A stretch of 64,000 nt of DNA from CAXBMB01 sp052078155 (lineage in GTDB: Bacteria > Pseudomonadota > Alphaproteobacteria > Kiloniellales > DSM-21159): NCBI GenBank assembly GCA_052078155.1, contig JBQJBP010000001.1, forward strand, positions 62,001 through 126,000, written 5' to 3'. The notes beneath the pieces were generated by a model. That model saw nothing but the letters and a program-made list of their open reading frames with translations, was not told the DNA's origin and ran no database searches. The number at the start of each line of letters is the position of its first letter. The stretch's first letter is position 1. Both the position numbers and the translations under genes were made by a program. Positions 23,895-32,471 of this stretch are shown here, piece after piece.

Positions 23895-25205
23895 ATGTCC
23901 AAAAAGGTACTGGCTACCGCACTGCTCGGTGGCATGATCGCGTCGTCTGGCGCGCTCGCTCAAACGGAAGTTCAGTGGTGGCACGCCATGGGTGGCCGCA
24001 ACACGGACAAAATCAACGAGATTGCTGAAAAATACAACGCATCTCAAAGCGAATACAAAGTGGTTCCCACCTACAAGGGCAACTACACTGAAACCATGAC
24101 CGGTGCCATCGCCGCGTTCCGTGCAGGTCAGCAGCCGCACATCGTTCAGGTGTTCGAAGTCGGTACGGCCACCATGATGGCTGCCGAAGGCGCTGTTTAT
24201 CCGGTTTATCAGTTGATGGCTGACACCAACACAGCCTTTGATCCCAATGCCTATCTGCCGGCTGTGAAGTCCTATTACACCACGCCCGATGGCAAGATGC
24301 TTTCCATGCCGTTCAACAGCTCCACGCCGGTGCTGTGGTACAACAAAGACGCTTTCAAAGCCGCTGGTCTGGACCCTGAAAATCCGCCGAAAACCTGGGA
24401 CGAAATGGAATCCGCTTCCAAAGCCCTGGTTGATTCCGGCATGAAATGCGGTTTCTCCTTCGGCTGGCAGTCCTGGGTGATGCTGGAAAACTACTCTGCC
24501 TGGCACAACCTGCCGCTGGGTACGCAGGAAAACGGCTTCGGTGGTCTGGACACCGAGTTCAGCTTCAACAACGATAAAACCGCCGGCATTCTGCAGCGCA
24601 TCGCCGACATGCAGAAGGACAACCTCTTCGTCTATGCCGGTCGCCGCGGTGACAGCCTGCCCAAGTTCACCGGTGGTGAATGCGGCATGTGGATGAACTC
24701 TTCTGCTTATCTGGCTGGCATCGACAAAGGCGCCAAGTTTGAGTACGGCCAGGCCATGCTGCCGCTGGATACAGCCGCTGCTGACAAGCCGCAGAACTCC
24801 ATCATCGGCGGTGCCACCCTCTGGGTGCTGCAGGGCAAAGATTCCAAAGACTATGCCGGTGTTGCTGACTTCTTCAACTTCCTGTCTTCTGCTGAAATCC
24901 AGTACGACTGGCACGATTTCACCGGCTATGTGCCCATCACCACAGCTGCCTATGAAATGGCTGCTGAAGATGGCCTTTACACCCGCAAACCCGGTGCTGA
25001 CATTGCCATCCTGCAGCTCAGCCTGAATGAGCCGACCGCGAATTCCAAAGGTCTGCGCTTCGGTAATTTTGTTCAGATCCGCGACATCATCAACGAAGAG
25101 ATGGAAGCGCTTTGGGCCGGTGAAAAGACCGCCAAAGAAGCTCTGGACACTGCTGCAGACCGTGGTAACGCGCTGCTGCGGAAGTTCGAAAAAGCCAACA
25201 ACTAA
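23895..25205 (+). CDS. ugpB: ABC importer substrate-binding protein (UgpB type)
   Basis: This 436-residue periplasmic binding protein has a Sec signal peptide (MSKKVLATALLGGMIASSGALA), then the extracellular solute-binding family 1 fold (VQWWHAMGG, FRAGQQPHIVQVFEVGT, FNSSTPVLWYNKDAF, FTGYVPITTAAYE). These landmarks match sn-glycerol-3-phosphate-binding UgpB proteins; a sugar or other phosphoglycerol substrate remains possible. AGGGAGGAAAG precedes the ATG. It heads the ugpBAEC set but is separated from ugpA by an intrinsic terminator, which would give excess binding protein. Confidence 0.88.
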   Translation: MSKKVLATALLGGMIASSGALAQTEVQWWHAMGGRNTDKINEIAEKYNASQSEYKVVPTYKGNYTETMTGAIAAFRAGQQPHIVQVFEVGTATMMAAEGAVYPVYQLMADTNTAFDPNAYLPAVKSYYTTPDGKMLSMPFNSSTPVLWYNKDAFKAAGLDPENPPKTWDEMESASKALVDSGMKCGFSFGWQSWVMLENYSAWHNLPLGTQENGFGGLDTEFSFNNDKTAGILQRIADMQKDNLFVYAGRRGDSLPKFTGGECGMWMNSSAYLAGIDKGAKFEYGQAMLPLDTAAADKPQNSIIGGATLWVLQGKDSKDYAGVADFFNFLSSAEIQYDWHDFTGYVPITTAAYEMAAEDGLYTRKPGADIAILQLSLNEPTANSKGLRFGNFVQIRDIINEEMEALWAGEKTAKEALDTAADRGNALLRKFEKANN

Positions 25206-25219
25206 TCGGCTTTAATCTG

Positions 25220-25272
25220 ATCGGGTGGGTCTGGAGGCTGCAACAGCAGTCAAAAGACCCGCCCGATTTTTT
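25220..25272 (+). terminator. Intrinsic terminator between ugpB and ugpA
   Basis: The stem ATCGGGTGGGTCT / AGACCCGCCCGAT (one mismatch) is followed by a run of six T. It ends just after ugpB and 89 bp before ugpA, so it is probably a partial attenuator within the transporter operon. Confidence 0.88.
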
Positions 25273-25360
25273 CTGAGTTCCCTTGTTTCTGCGAGCCTCT
25301 GTATAGTCAGAGCATTCCGGCCCCACAGCCTGAACCGCCGCAAACTGAGGCCTTTTACTC

Positions 25361-26242
25361 ATGCACAAAAAAGTCACCTTCAAAAACAAAGGGCTGCCGT
25401 ATCTGCTGGTCATGCCGCAGATCGTCATCACGCTGCTGTTCTTCATCTGGCCAGCGTCTCAGGCCCTGTATCAGTCCGTGCTGGTGGAAGACGCCTTTGG
25501 GCTGTCGCGGGAATTCGTTTGGTTTGAGAATTTCGAAGAGCTCTTTTCTGATCCGCTCTATCTGTCTTCTTTCAAGGTCACCATTCTCTTTTCCGTTTCG
25601 GTCACCGCGCTGTCCATGGGCCTGGCGTTGCTTCTGGCGGTGATGGCGGACCGGGTGATCAAAGGCAGCGGTCTTTATCGGACGCTTCTGATCTGGCCCT
25701 ATGCTGTTGCGCCAGCGGTTGCTGGTGTTCTTTGGTTCTTCATGTTCAATCCTACAATTGGGGTGCTGGCCTATGTGCTGAACCAACTGGGCTACGACTG
25801 GAACCACTATCTCAGTGGTACCGATGGTTTTATCCTGGTTGTGATCGCCGCGGCCTGGAAGCAGATCAGCTACAACTTCCTCTTTTTCCTGGCTGGCCTG
25901 CAGTCCATTCCCCGCTCGTTGATCGAGGCGGCAGCCATTGATGGCGCCAGCCCGACCCGGCGCTTCTGGACCATCATCTTTCCCTTGCTCAGCCCCACCA
26001 CCTTCTTCCTGCTGGTGGTCAACATGGTCTACGCCTTCTTCGACACCTTCGGCATCATCCATGCCACCACGGAAGGGGGACCGGCAAATTCCACGTCAAT
26101 CCTGGTTTACAAGGTCTATTCCGATGGCTTCATCGGGCTGGATCTGGGCGGCTCGGCAGCCCAGTCGGTCATTCTGATGATGATTGTGATCGGACTGACG
26201 GTGGTGCAGTTCAAGTACGTTGAGAAGAAGGTGCAGTACTGA
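25361..26242 (+). CDS. ugpA: ABC importer permease (UgpA type)
   Basis: This 293-residue inner-membrane permease has six predicted spans and the EAA loop EAAAIDGASPTRRFWTIIFP (about residues 188-207) that contacts the ATPase. GIIHATTEGGP near residue 230 is typical of MalF/UgpA-type permeases. It pairs with UgpE to form the channel. The stop overlaps the ugpE start by one base (TGATG), so the two are translationally coupled. The start is ATG at 25361. Confidence 0.9.
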   Translation: MHKKVTFKNKGLPYLLVMPQIVITLLFFIWPASQALYQSVLVEDAFGLSREFVWFENFEELFSDPLYLSSFKVTILFSVSVTALSMGLALLLAVMADRVIKGSGLYRTLLIWPYAVAPAVAGVLWFFMFNPTIGVLAYVLNQLGYDWNHYLSGTDGFILVVIAAAWKQISYNFLFFLAGLQSIPRSLIEAAAIDGASPTRRFWTIIFPLLSPTTFFLLVVNMVYAFFDTFGIIHATTEGGPANSTSILVYKVYSDGFIGLDLGGSAAQSVILMMIVIGLTVVQFKYVEKKVQY

Positions 26243-27090
26243 TGGTTGAAAATCGCAGAATAAGCACCTTCATTGGCCATCTGATCCTGCTGATGGGGCT
26301 GGCCATCGTGGCTCTGCCCATCTGGGTTGCTTTTGTGGCCTCGACCCATTCCATCGACACCCTGTTGGCCGGAACCCTGCCGTTCTGGCCCGGCGATCAG
26401 ATGTTTGAGAACTACAGTCTGATCATGTCCGATGAGGTGCGCAGTGCCGGTGGCTCGCCGGTCGGTGTGATGGTCTGGAACTCACTGATCATGGCGCTGT
26501 CCATCGCCATCGGCAAAATCATCATTTCGCTGATCGCCGCCTATGCCATCGTCTACTTTGAATTTCCCTTCCGGATGTTCTTTTTCTGGCTGATTTTCGT
26601 CACCCTGATGCTGCCGGTTGAGGTGCGTATTCTGCCCACCTTCCAGATCGCGGCGGACCTGAACCTGCTGAACAGCTACGCCGGGCTCAGTCTGCCGCTG
26701 ATTGCCAGTGCCACGGCCACATTTCTGTTCCGTCAGTTCTTCCTGACCATCCCCGATGAGCTGGCAGAGGCGGCGCGCATCGACGGGGCAGGACCGATGA
26801 AGTTCTTCTGGGATGTGGTGCTGCCCCTGTCGCGCACCAACATCGCAGCCCTGTTTGTCATCCTCTTTATCTATGGCTGGAACCAGTACCTCTGGCCGCT
26901 GCTGATCACCACCGATGAAAGCTTCTATACGCTGGTTATGGGCATTCAGCGCATGGTGACGGTCTCAGAATCGATCCCTGTCTGGCATCTGGTCATGGCG
27001 ACAGCCATCCTGGCCATGCTGCCACCGGTCCTGGTGGTGGTTGTCATGCAGAAACTGTTCGTCAAAGGCTTGGTTGAAACGGAGAAGTAA
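26242..27090 (+). CDS. ugpE: ABC importer permease (UgpE type)
   Basis: The 282-residue permease has six spans and the EAA loop EAARIDGAGPMKFFWDVVLPL (about 174-194). Landmarks YFEFPFRMFFFW and FLFIYGWNQYLWPLL-like stretches match MalG/UgpE proteins. It overlaps ugpA by one base and precedes ugpC by four bases, so the whole cassette is one tight unit. It works in the inner membrane as partner of UgpA. Confidence 0.9.
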   Translation: MVENRRISTFIGHLILLMGLAIVALPIWVAFVASTHSIDTLLAGTLPFWPGDQMFENYSLIMSDEVRSAGGSPVGVMVWNSLIMALSIAIGKIIISLIAAYAIVYFEFPFRMFFFWLIFVTLMLPVEVRILPTFQIAADLNLLNSYAGLSLPLIASATATFLFRQFFLTIPDELAEAARIDGAGPMKFFWDVVLPLSRTNIAALFVILFIYGWNQYLWPLLITTDESFYTLVMGIQRMVTVSESIPVWHLVMATAILAMLPPVLVVVVMQKLFVKGLVETEK

Positions 27091-27094
27091 CGTC

Positions 27095-28162
27095 ATGGCG
27101 ACGGTTTCGCTGAAAGACACACGCAAGATCTATCCCAACGGCTTTGCCGCCATTCATGGCGTCGACCTGGATATTGCCGATGGCGAGTTCATCGTTCTGG
27201 TTGGTCCCTCCGGCTGTGGAAAATCCACTCTGCTGCGTATGGTGGCGGGGCTGGAGACCATTTCCCAGGGCGACCTCTTCATCGATGACCAGCGGGTCAA
27301 TGAAGTGGAGCCCATGGCCCGCGACATTGCCATGGTGTTCCAGAACTACGCCCTCTATCCCCATATGTCGGTTTACGACAACATGGCCTATGGCCTGAAA
27401 AACCGGAAGTTCCCCAAGGCTGAGATTGATGAGAAGGTGCGCGAAAGCGCTGCCATTCTTGAAATTGAACCGCTGCTGGATCGGCGCCCCAACCAGCTTT
27501 CCGGCGGCCAGCGCCAGCGGGTGGCCATGGGTCGGGCCATCGTGCGCCACCCCAAGGTCTTCCTGTTTGACGAACCGCTGTCCAATCTGGATGCCAAGCT
27601 GCGGGTGCAGATGCGCCTGGAGATCAAAAAACTGCAGAAGCGTCTGGGCACCACCTCCATCTATGTGACCCATGATCAGGTGGAAGCCATGACCATGGCG
27701 GACCGGCTGGTGGTGCTCAATGGCGGGAATGTGGAGCAGATCGGGACCCCCATTGAGGTCTACGACCGGCCCCTCAGCCGCTTTGTCGCCTCGTTCATCG
27801 GTTCGCCCCCGATGAACTTCATGCGGGTTCATGTGGCAAACGGCCAGGTGCTGCTGAAGCCGGGTGCCCGTGAATTGGCGCGGCTGCAGGATACCTCTGT
27901 CACCGGCCTGGATCTGGGGGTGCGTCCTGAACACCTGGAAGTCTGCGCCGCCGGTGAGGAAGATCTGTTGCTGCGGGTCGAGGTGGCCGAGTCTCTGGGG
28001 GCTGATACCCTGTTGCATGGCTCAGTCGAAGGGGTCACCGATGACCTGGTGATTCGCCTTGCCGGCTATCAGGTCATGGCACCGGGAACGGAACTGCCCG
28101 TGAAGCTCGATCACGAACGCATGCACTTCTTTGATGCAGAAACCGGTCAGCGGGTCGAATAG
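27095..28162 (+). CDS. ugpC: ABC importer ATPase (UgpC type)
   Basis: The 355-residue ATPase has Walker A GPSGCGKSTLL, Q-loop VFQNYALYPHMSV, signature LSGGQRQRVAMGRAI, Walker B VFLFDEPLSNLD, and the switch histidine in YVTHDQ. The C-terminal 120 residues form the OB-type TOBE regulatory domain of the MalK/UgpC class (VRPEHLEVC). ATG at 27095 was chosen; an earlier in-frame start at 27041 lies inside ugpE and adds unrelated sequence. It energises uptake through UgpAE. Confidence 0.93.
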   Translation: MATVSLKDTRKIYPNGFAAIHGVDLDIADGEFIVLVGPSGCGKSTLLRMVAGLETISQGDLFIDDQRVNEVEPMARDIAMVFQNYALYPHMSVYDNMAYGLKNRKFPKAEIDEKVRESAAILEIEPLLDRRPNQLSGGQRQRVAMGRAIVRHPKVFLFDEPLSNLDAKLRVQMRLEIKKLQKRLGTTSIYVTHDQVEAMTMADRLVVLNGGNVEQIGTPIEVYDRPLSRFVASFIGSPPMNFMRVHVANGQVLLKPGARELARLQDTSVTGLDLGVRPEHLEVCAAGEEDLLLRVEVAESLGADTLLHGSVEGVTDDLVIRLAGYQVMAPGTELPVKLDHERMHFFDAETGQRVE

Positions 28163-28220
28163 GCCTCAGTTTAGCCGCTTTTTGCTGCAGAATTTGGCCA
28201 GCGGCCGGCGTCTGACACCG

Positions 28221-28357
28221 GGAGTCAAATCGGTTTAAGTGGAATCACGACGTGATAACACTTGAAGCGTGAATTTGCCTCTTTTCAACCTGTTAGAGGA
28301 TGATTCACGGTTTAGTTCCAAGCGCAAATCGCTTCTAGCTAAACCGATCATGCTCTA
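28221..28357 (+). repeat. Dispersed double-hairpin repeat, copy B
   Basis: This is a complete forward copy, from GAGTCAAATCGGTTTAAGTG to ACCGATCATGCTCTA. It lies in the 356-bp space between ugpC and the YfgM-like gene, 58 bp after the ugpC stop. The rest of that space (28358-28518) shows nothing else clear. Confidence 0.92.
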
Positions 28358-28518
28358 GGTGTGACGGGGCTTTCGCTCTTGTGGTGCTGATTGTTTGTTT
28401 TCGCTCGAGAGCCGGGCTATGTTAGCCGCCGAAATTCATGCGAGTCTGCTGTTTGGTTCTTTCCTGTCAGGGGCAAGGGCCCTGTACGGTAACTCCTTCA
28501 AGAAGATAGGGTAACGGC

Positions 28519-29163
28519 GTGAGCGATATTTTCCGCGAAGTTGATGAGGACGTTCGCAAGGAACAGTATCTCCAGCTTTGGAAGAAGTATGGAAACTATG
28601 TCATCGGGGCTGCAGCCGCCATTGTGATCGGCGTCGGTGGCTGGCAGGCCTGGCTGGCCTATCAGGAAAGCGAGCGTCTGGCCGCTTCTGAAGCCTACTA
28701 TCAGGCCATGACAGCGGTGGAGCAGTCCGATGACAGTCGCGCTGCCCTGGACAATCTCTCTGCATTGGCCAAGCCAGGTGATGTGGGATATGGCCAGATG
28801 GCCGCTTTCCAGGAAGCACAGTTGCGGGCAAAGGCCGGTGATCTGGACGGCGCGCTGGCGCTGTGGGATGCCATCGCAGCCGATTCTCCTGATAACCTGA
28901 CACGTGATGTGGCCATTTTGACAGCTGCCCAGCACCGTCTCAATGCCGGGGAAACAGACGGTCTGGCAGCGAAATTGGCTCCTCTGACTGATCCCAGCAA
29001 CAGTCTCAAGTCCCTGGCCGGGGAACTGCTGGCGCTGCTGGCCATTAAAGAGGGTGATCTGGACACGGCCCGGCAGGAACTGCAGGCCATTGTCGACGAT
29101 ACCCAAGCAGCCCAGGGGGTGCGCGGCCGCGCTGCCCAATTACTGGCGAGCCTGTCGGAGTAA
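28519..29163 (+). CDS. YfgM-like tetratricopeptide membrane protein
   Basis: The 214-residue protein has a short cytoplasmic N-terminus (DVRKEQYLQLWKKYG), one membrane segment (about residues 27-47, VIGAAAAIVIGVGGWQAWLAY-like), and a periplasmic alpha-helical TPR-like region (AFQEAQLRAKAGDLDGALALW, LLALLAIKEGDLDTARQEL). This is the architecture of YfgM, an ancillary SecYEG/periplasmic chaperone factor. The start is GTG at 28519. It sits six bases before bamB, the usual neighbour. Confidence 0.87.
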   Translation: MSDIFREVDEDVRKEQYLQLWKKYGNYVIGAAAAIVIGVGGWQAWLAYQESERLAASEAYYQAMTAVEQSDDSRAALDNLSALAKPGDVGYGQMAAFQEAQLRAKAGDLDGALALWDAIAADSPDNLTRDVAILTAAQHRLNAGETDGLAAKLAPLTDPSNSLKSLAGELLALLAIKEGDLDTARQELQAIVDDTQAAQGVRGRAAQLLASLSE

Positions 29164-29169
29164 AGGCCC

Positions 29170-30516
29170 ATGGGTCACAAGACCACTGGACGCCGGGCAC
29201 TTACCGCGCTGTCCCTCGCTGCTGTCGTTGTGCTGGCAGGCTGTGATCGCCTGGATACCTGGATGGGTGAAAACGAGCCACCGCCTTTGCCGGGTGAACG
29301 CATCACCATCATGGACATCGACAAGTCCATCACGGCAGACCCAGAGGTGGCCGGGCAGCAGATCCAACTGCCGGAACCACTGGCCGGAACCAACTGGCTG
29401 CAGGTGGGGGGGAATGCCCAGCACCTGATGGGGCATCTTTATGTCTCCGACAATCCGCAGCAGGTTTGGCGGGCCTCCGTCGGTGATGGCAAAAGCAGCG
29501 ATTCCCGCATCCTTGGCCAGCCTCTGATCGTGGATGGGGTGGTCTACAGCATGGATGCCCGGTCCCAGGTTTCTGCCTTTTCGCTGAGCAACGGCAATCT
29601 GATCTGGCGTCAGGACCTGGAGTCCGACGAGGAAGATGATGGCTACTTCGGCGGTGGTATCGCTTATGACCAGGGCCGGATCTTTGTCTCGACCGGGTTC
29701 CTGCGGGCTTTTGCCTTGCGAGCAGACAGTGGTGAAGTGATCTGGGATACCGCGGTGTCCGGTCCTGTGCGCGGGGCGCCGACCGTCAGTGACAACAAGG
29801 TCATGTTGGTCACCCTGGACAACAAGCTTGAGGTTCTGGACGCTGAAAACGGCGGCCAGGCCTACAGCCACACGGGGATCCAGGAAACCGCAGGCCTGGT
29901 GGGCGGCGCCAGTGCCGCCAGCAATGGCTCTGTTACCCTGGTGCCTTATACCTCCGGGGAAATCGTCGCTCTGTTGACCGACAATGGGCGCGAACTCTGG
30001 AACGATTCTCTGTCGGCCATCCGCCGGGGGGCTCAGGCTGAAGACATCGCCCACATTCGGGCGTTGCCGGTTCTGGATGACCGTGTTGCCTACGCCATCA
30101 GTCATTCCGGTCGTATGGCCGCCATCGACCTGCGCCGGGGCTTGCGGATCTGGGAAGCTGAAATCGGGGGCGTGGAAATGCCCTGGATTGCCGGCGACTA
30201 CATCTACGTGGTGACCCAGGAAGGGGAAGTTGTCTGTCTGCTGCGGTCCAGCGGTCAGGTGGTGTGGGTGACCAAGCTGCCGCGTTACGAAGACCCGGAA
30301 GACCGCGATGGGGTCATCAACTGGAAAGGCCCCGTTCTGGTGGGGGACCGGTTGATTGTCGCGTCGTCTCTGGGAGAAGCCCGCACGCTGTCTCCTTACA
30401 CCGGCGAGGAAATCAGCAAGATCGACCTGCCCGGTGGTGTGGCTGTCTCTCCGGTCGTGGGCAATGACGTCGTTGTCTTTCTGACAGAAGACGGGGATCT
30501 GGTGGTCTATCGCTGA
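29170..30516 (+). CDS. bamB: Outer-membrane assembly lipoprotein BamB
   Basis: BamB is the beta-propeller lipoprotein of the BAM complex that folds outer-membrane proteins. The 448-residue precursor has a lipoprotein signal with lipobox VLAGC (about C25) and a series of PQQ-like repeats (VVYSMDARSQVSAFSLSNG, ALRADSGEVIWD, AAIDLRRGLRIWEAEIGG, CLLRSSGQVVWV). The N-terminal 60 residues after the cysteine are hydrophilic. It is co-transcribed with the YfgM-like gene and followed by a terminator hairpin. Confidence 0.92.
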   Translation: MGHKTTGRRALTALSLAAVVVLAGCDRLDTWMGENEPPPLPGERITIMDIDKSITADPEVAGQQIQLPEPLAGTNWLQVGGNAQHLMGHLYVSDNPQQVWRASVGDGKSSDSRILGQPLIVDGVVYSMDARSQVSAFSLSNGNLIWRQDLESDEEDDGYFGGGIAYDQGRIFVSTGFLRAFALRADSGEVIWDTAVSGPVRGAPTVSDNKVMLVTLDNKLEVLDAENGGQAYSHTGIQETAGLVGGASAASNGSVTLVPYTSGEIVALLTDNGRELWNDSLSAIRRGAQAEDIAHIRALPVLDDRVAYAISHSGRMAAIDLRRGLRIWEAEIGGVEMPWIAGDYIYVVTQEGEVVCLLRSSGQVVWVTKLPRYEDPEDRDGVINWKGPVLVGDRLIVASSLGEARTLSPYTGEEISKIDLPGGVAVSPVVGNDVVVFLTEDGDLVVYR

Positions 30517-30583
30517 GCCGGGGGTGGCCCAGCGTTTGCGGTAGGTCTGCCAAGACCCGCTGAAACCAAGAAGATCTTTGATG

Positions 30584-30629
30584 GGGGGCTGTGACTGCTG
30601 TACAAGCAGGCGCAGCTCCCTATTTTCTT
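30584..30629 (+). terminator. Intrinsic terminator after bamB
   Basis: The stem GGGGGCTG / CAGCTCCC encloses an inner stem CTGCT / AGCAG and is followed by TATTTTCTT. It lies 68 bp after the bamB stop and directly before repeat copy C. Confidence 0.72.
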
Positions 30630-30634
30630 GCCCC

Positions 30635-30768
30635 TAGAGTCAAATCGATTTAAGTGGAATCACTACGTGATACCGCTTAAATCGTGAAACTCTTTTCAAT
30701 GTGTTAGAGGATGATTCACGGTTTAGCTACAAGCGCGAAGCGCTTCTAACTAAACCGATCATGCTCTA
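30635..30768 (+). repeat. Dispersed double-hairpin repeat, copy C
   Basis: This is a complete forward copy with both TAGAG...CTCTA termini. The left unit has changes in its loop (TACCGCTTAAATCG for AACACTTGAAGCG). It fills most of the first half of the bamB-der spacer (446 bp). Confidence 0.92.
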
Positions 30769-30865
30769 GCTTGATTTTCTGGCGATCTTTCCTTCAACAA
30801 AGGGCTGATCGCAAAGAGAGCTTGTTTTGATGGTGAGTTCAGAGACCCCGCACAGAGACAGTTCC

Positions 30866-30915
30866 TTTTGGGTGGACTCACGCTGTGATGACACCTGATG
30901 CGTGAATTTGCCTCT
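30866..30915 (+). repeat. Dispersed repeat, copy D (left half only)
   Basis: Only the left unit is recognisable (GTGGACTCACGCTGTGATGACACCTGATGCGTGAATTTGCCTCT, abbreviated here to its ends GTGGACTCAC and GAATTTGCCTCT). It starts 98 bp after copy C and ends 48 bp before der. Confidence 0.7.
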
Positions 30916-30962
30916 GGATGGCATAATGCTGTCTCTGACTTCTGAAAGAACTTGGAAAATCC

Positions 30963-32447
30963 ATGTCTGCCTTGACTGAACCGGCCTTTACTCTGGCCAT
31001 CATTGGTCGCCCCAATGTGGGCAAATCGACCCTGTTCAATCGCTTCGTTGGCAAGCGTTTGGCTCTGGTCGACGATCAGCCGGGGGTGACCCGCGACCGC
31101 CGGGAAGGCGATGGGCGACTGTTTGATCTGCGCTTTCGGGTCATGGATACGGCAGGCCTGGAAGACGCCACGGACGACACGCTGGAAGGCCGCATGCGCC
31201 TGCAGACCGAACGGGCCATTGAAGAAGCGGACGTGGTGCTGTTTCTGATGGATGCCCGGGCCGGGGTGAATCCTCTGGACAGCTACTTCGCGCGCTTGCT
31301 GCGCAAGAGCAAAAAACCGGTCATTCTCTGCGCCAACAAAGCTGAAACCCAGGCCGCTGAAATGGGATTGGGAGAGGCCTACAAGCTGGGCTTTGGTGAA
31401 CCGGTGGGCATTTCCGGTGAACACGGTCTGGGCCTTAGCGACCTGCGAGATGCGATCTTTGACAAGGTCGACGTGAAGGTAGAGGCCGCAGAGCGGCGGC
31501 AGGAAGAAGCCGAAGCAGAAAGAGAAGCGGCTCGTCAGGCCGCTCTCGAAGCCCGTGAGGCCCGTCTGGCTGCCGGTGAGGAGATCGACGAAGAGGAAGA
31601 CGACCTGCTGCTGGAGGAGCGTCCGTCGGGACCCTTGCAGCTGGTTGTGGTGGGACGCCCCAATGTGGGCAAATCCACTTTCATCAACTATCTGCTGGGT
31701 GAAGACCGATTGCTGGTTGGACCGGAAGCCGGCATCACCCGCGATTCCATTTCAGTTGAGTGGTCCTACAAGGACCAGCCCATCAAGCTGTTTGATACCG
31801 CCGGTCTGCGCCGTCGCTCCAAGGTAGATGACAAGGTGGAGTGGCTGTCTGCCAACGACACCAAGCGGGCGGTCGATTACGCCCACGTTGTGGTTCTGAT
31901 GCTGGATGCCAATCTGGGCATGGAAAAACAGGACCTGACCATTGCCCGGCGGGTGGTGGATGAAGGCCGGGCGCTGATCATTGCCATGAACAAATGGGAT
32001 GTGGCGGAAAACCGGGCCATGGCCCTGCGGCAGGTGGAAGACCGTCTGGAACGCTCCTTCCCGCAAACCAGAGGCATCCCCATTGTTACCCTTTCAGCGC
32101 TGGAAGGGCGCGGTGCCAACAAGGTGCTGGATGCGGTGTTCGAGGTTTACGAGACCTGGAACAAGCGCTTCTCCACCTCCGTGCTTAACCGCTGGCTGGA
32201 AGACGCCACTGCAGCCCACCCGCCGCCAGCACCGGGCGGACGGCGCATTCGCCTGAAGTACATCACTCAGGCCCGGACCCGGCCACCGACCTTCGCCATT
32301 TCCTGCAGCAATCTGGAACATCTGCCGGATTCTTATCTGCGCTATCTGGAAAATGCCCTGCGGGAAGACTTTGACCTGCCCGGCATCCCCATCCGGATTC
32401 ATCTGAAAAAGAGCGCCAACCCCTACGCCAATCGCAAAAAGCGGTAA
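30963..32447 (+). CDS. der: Ribosome-assembly GTPase Der (EngA)
   Basis: Der is an essential double-GTPase that matures the 50S subunit. The 494-residue protein has two tandem G domains: G1a GRPNVGKSTLF with DTAGLED and NKAE, and, after a long charged linker (about residues 175-220, rich in Glu/Ala/Arg), G1b GRPNVGKSTFI with DTAGLRRRSKV and NKWD. A C-terminal KH-like domain ends in KKSANPYANRKKR. The linker is longer and more acidic than in E. coli, which is common in alphaproteobacteria. Confidence 0.97.
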   Translation: MSALTEPAFTLAIIGRPNVGKSTLFNRFVGKRLALVDDQPGVTRDRREGDGRLFDLRFRVMDTAGLEDATDDTLEGRMRLQTERAIEEADVVLFLMDARAGVNPLDSYFARLLRKSKKPVILCANKAETQAAEMGLGEAYKLGFGEPVGISGEHGLGLSDLRDAIFDKVDVKVEAAERRQEEAEAEREAARQAALEAREARLAAGEEIDEEEDDLLLEERPSGPLQLVVVGRPNVGKSTFINYLLGEDRLLVGPEAGITRDSISVEWSYKDQPIKLFDTAGLRRRSKVDDKVEWLSANDTKRAVDYAHVVVLMLDANLGMEKQDLTIARRVVDEGRALIIAMNKWDVAENRAMALRQVEDRLERSFPQTRGIPIVTLSALEGRGANKVLDAVFEVYETWNKRFSTSVLNRWLEDATAAHPPPAPGGRRIRLKYITQARTRPPTFAISCSNLEHLPDSYLRYLENALREDFDLPGIPIRIHLKKSANPYANRKKR

Positions 32448-32471
32448 GGCCGCGGCTAAACTACAGGCGGA

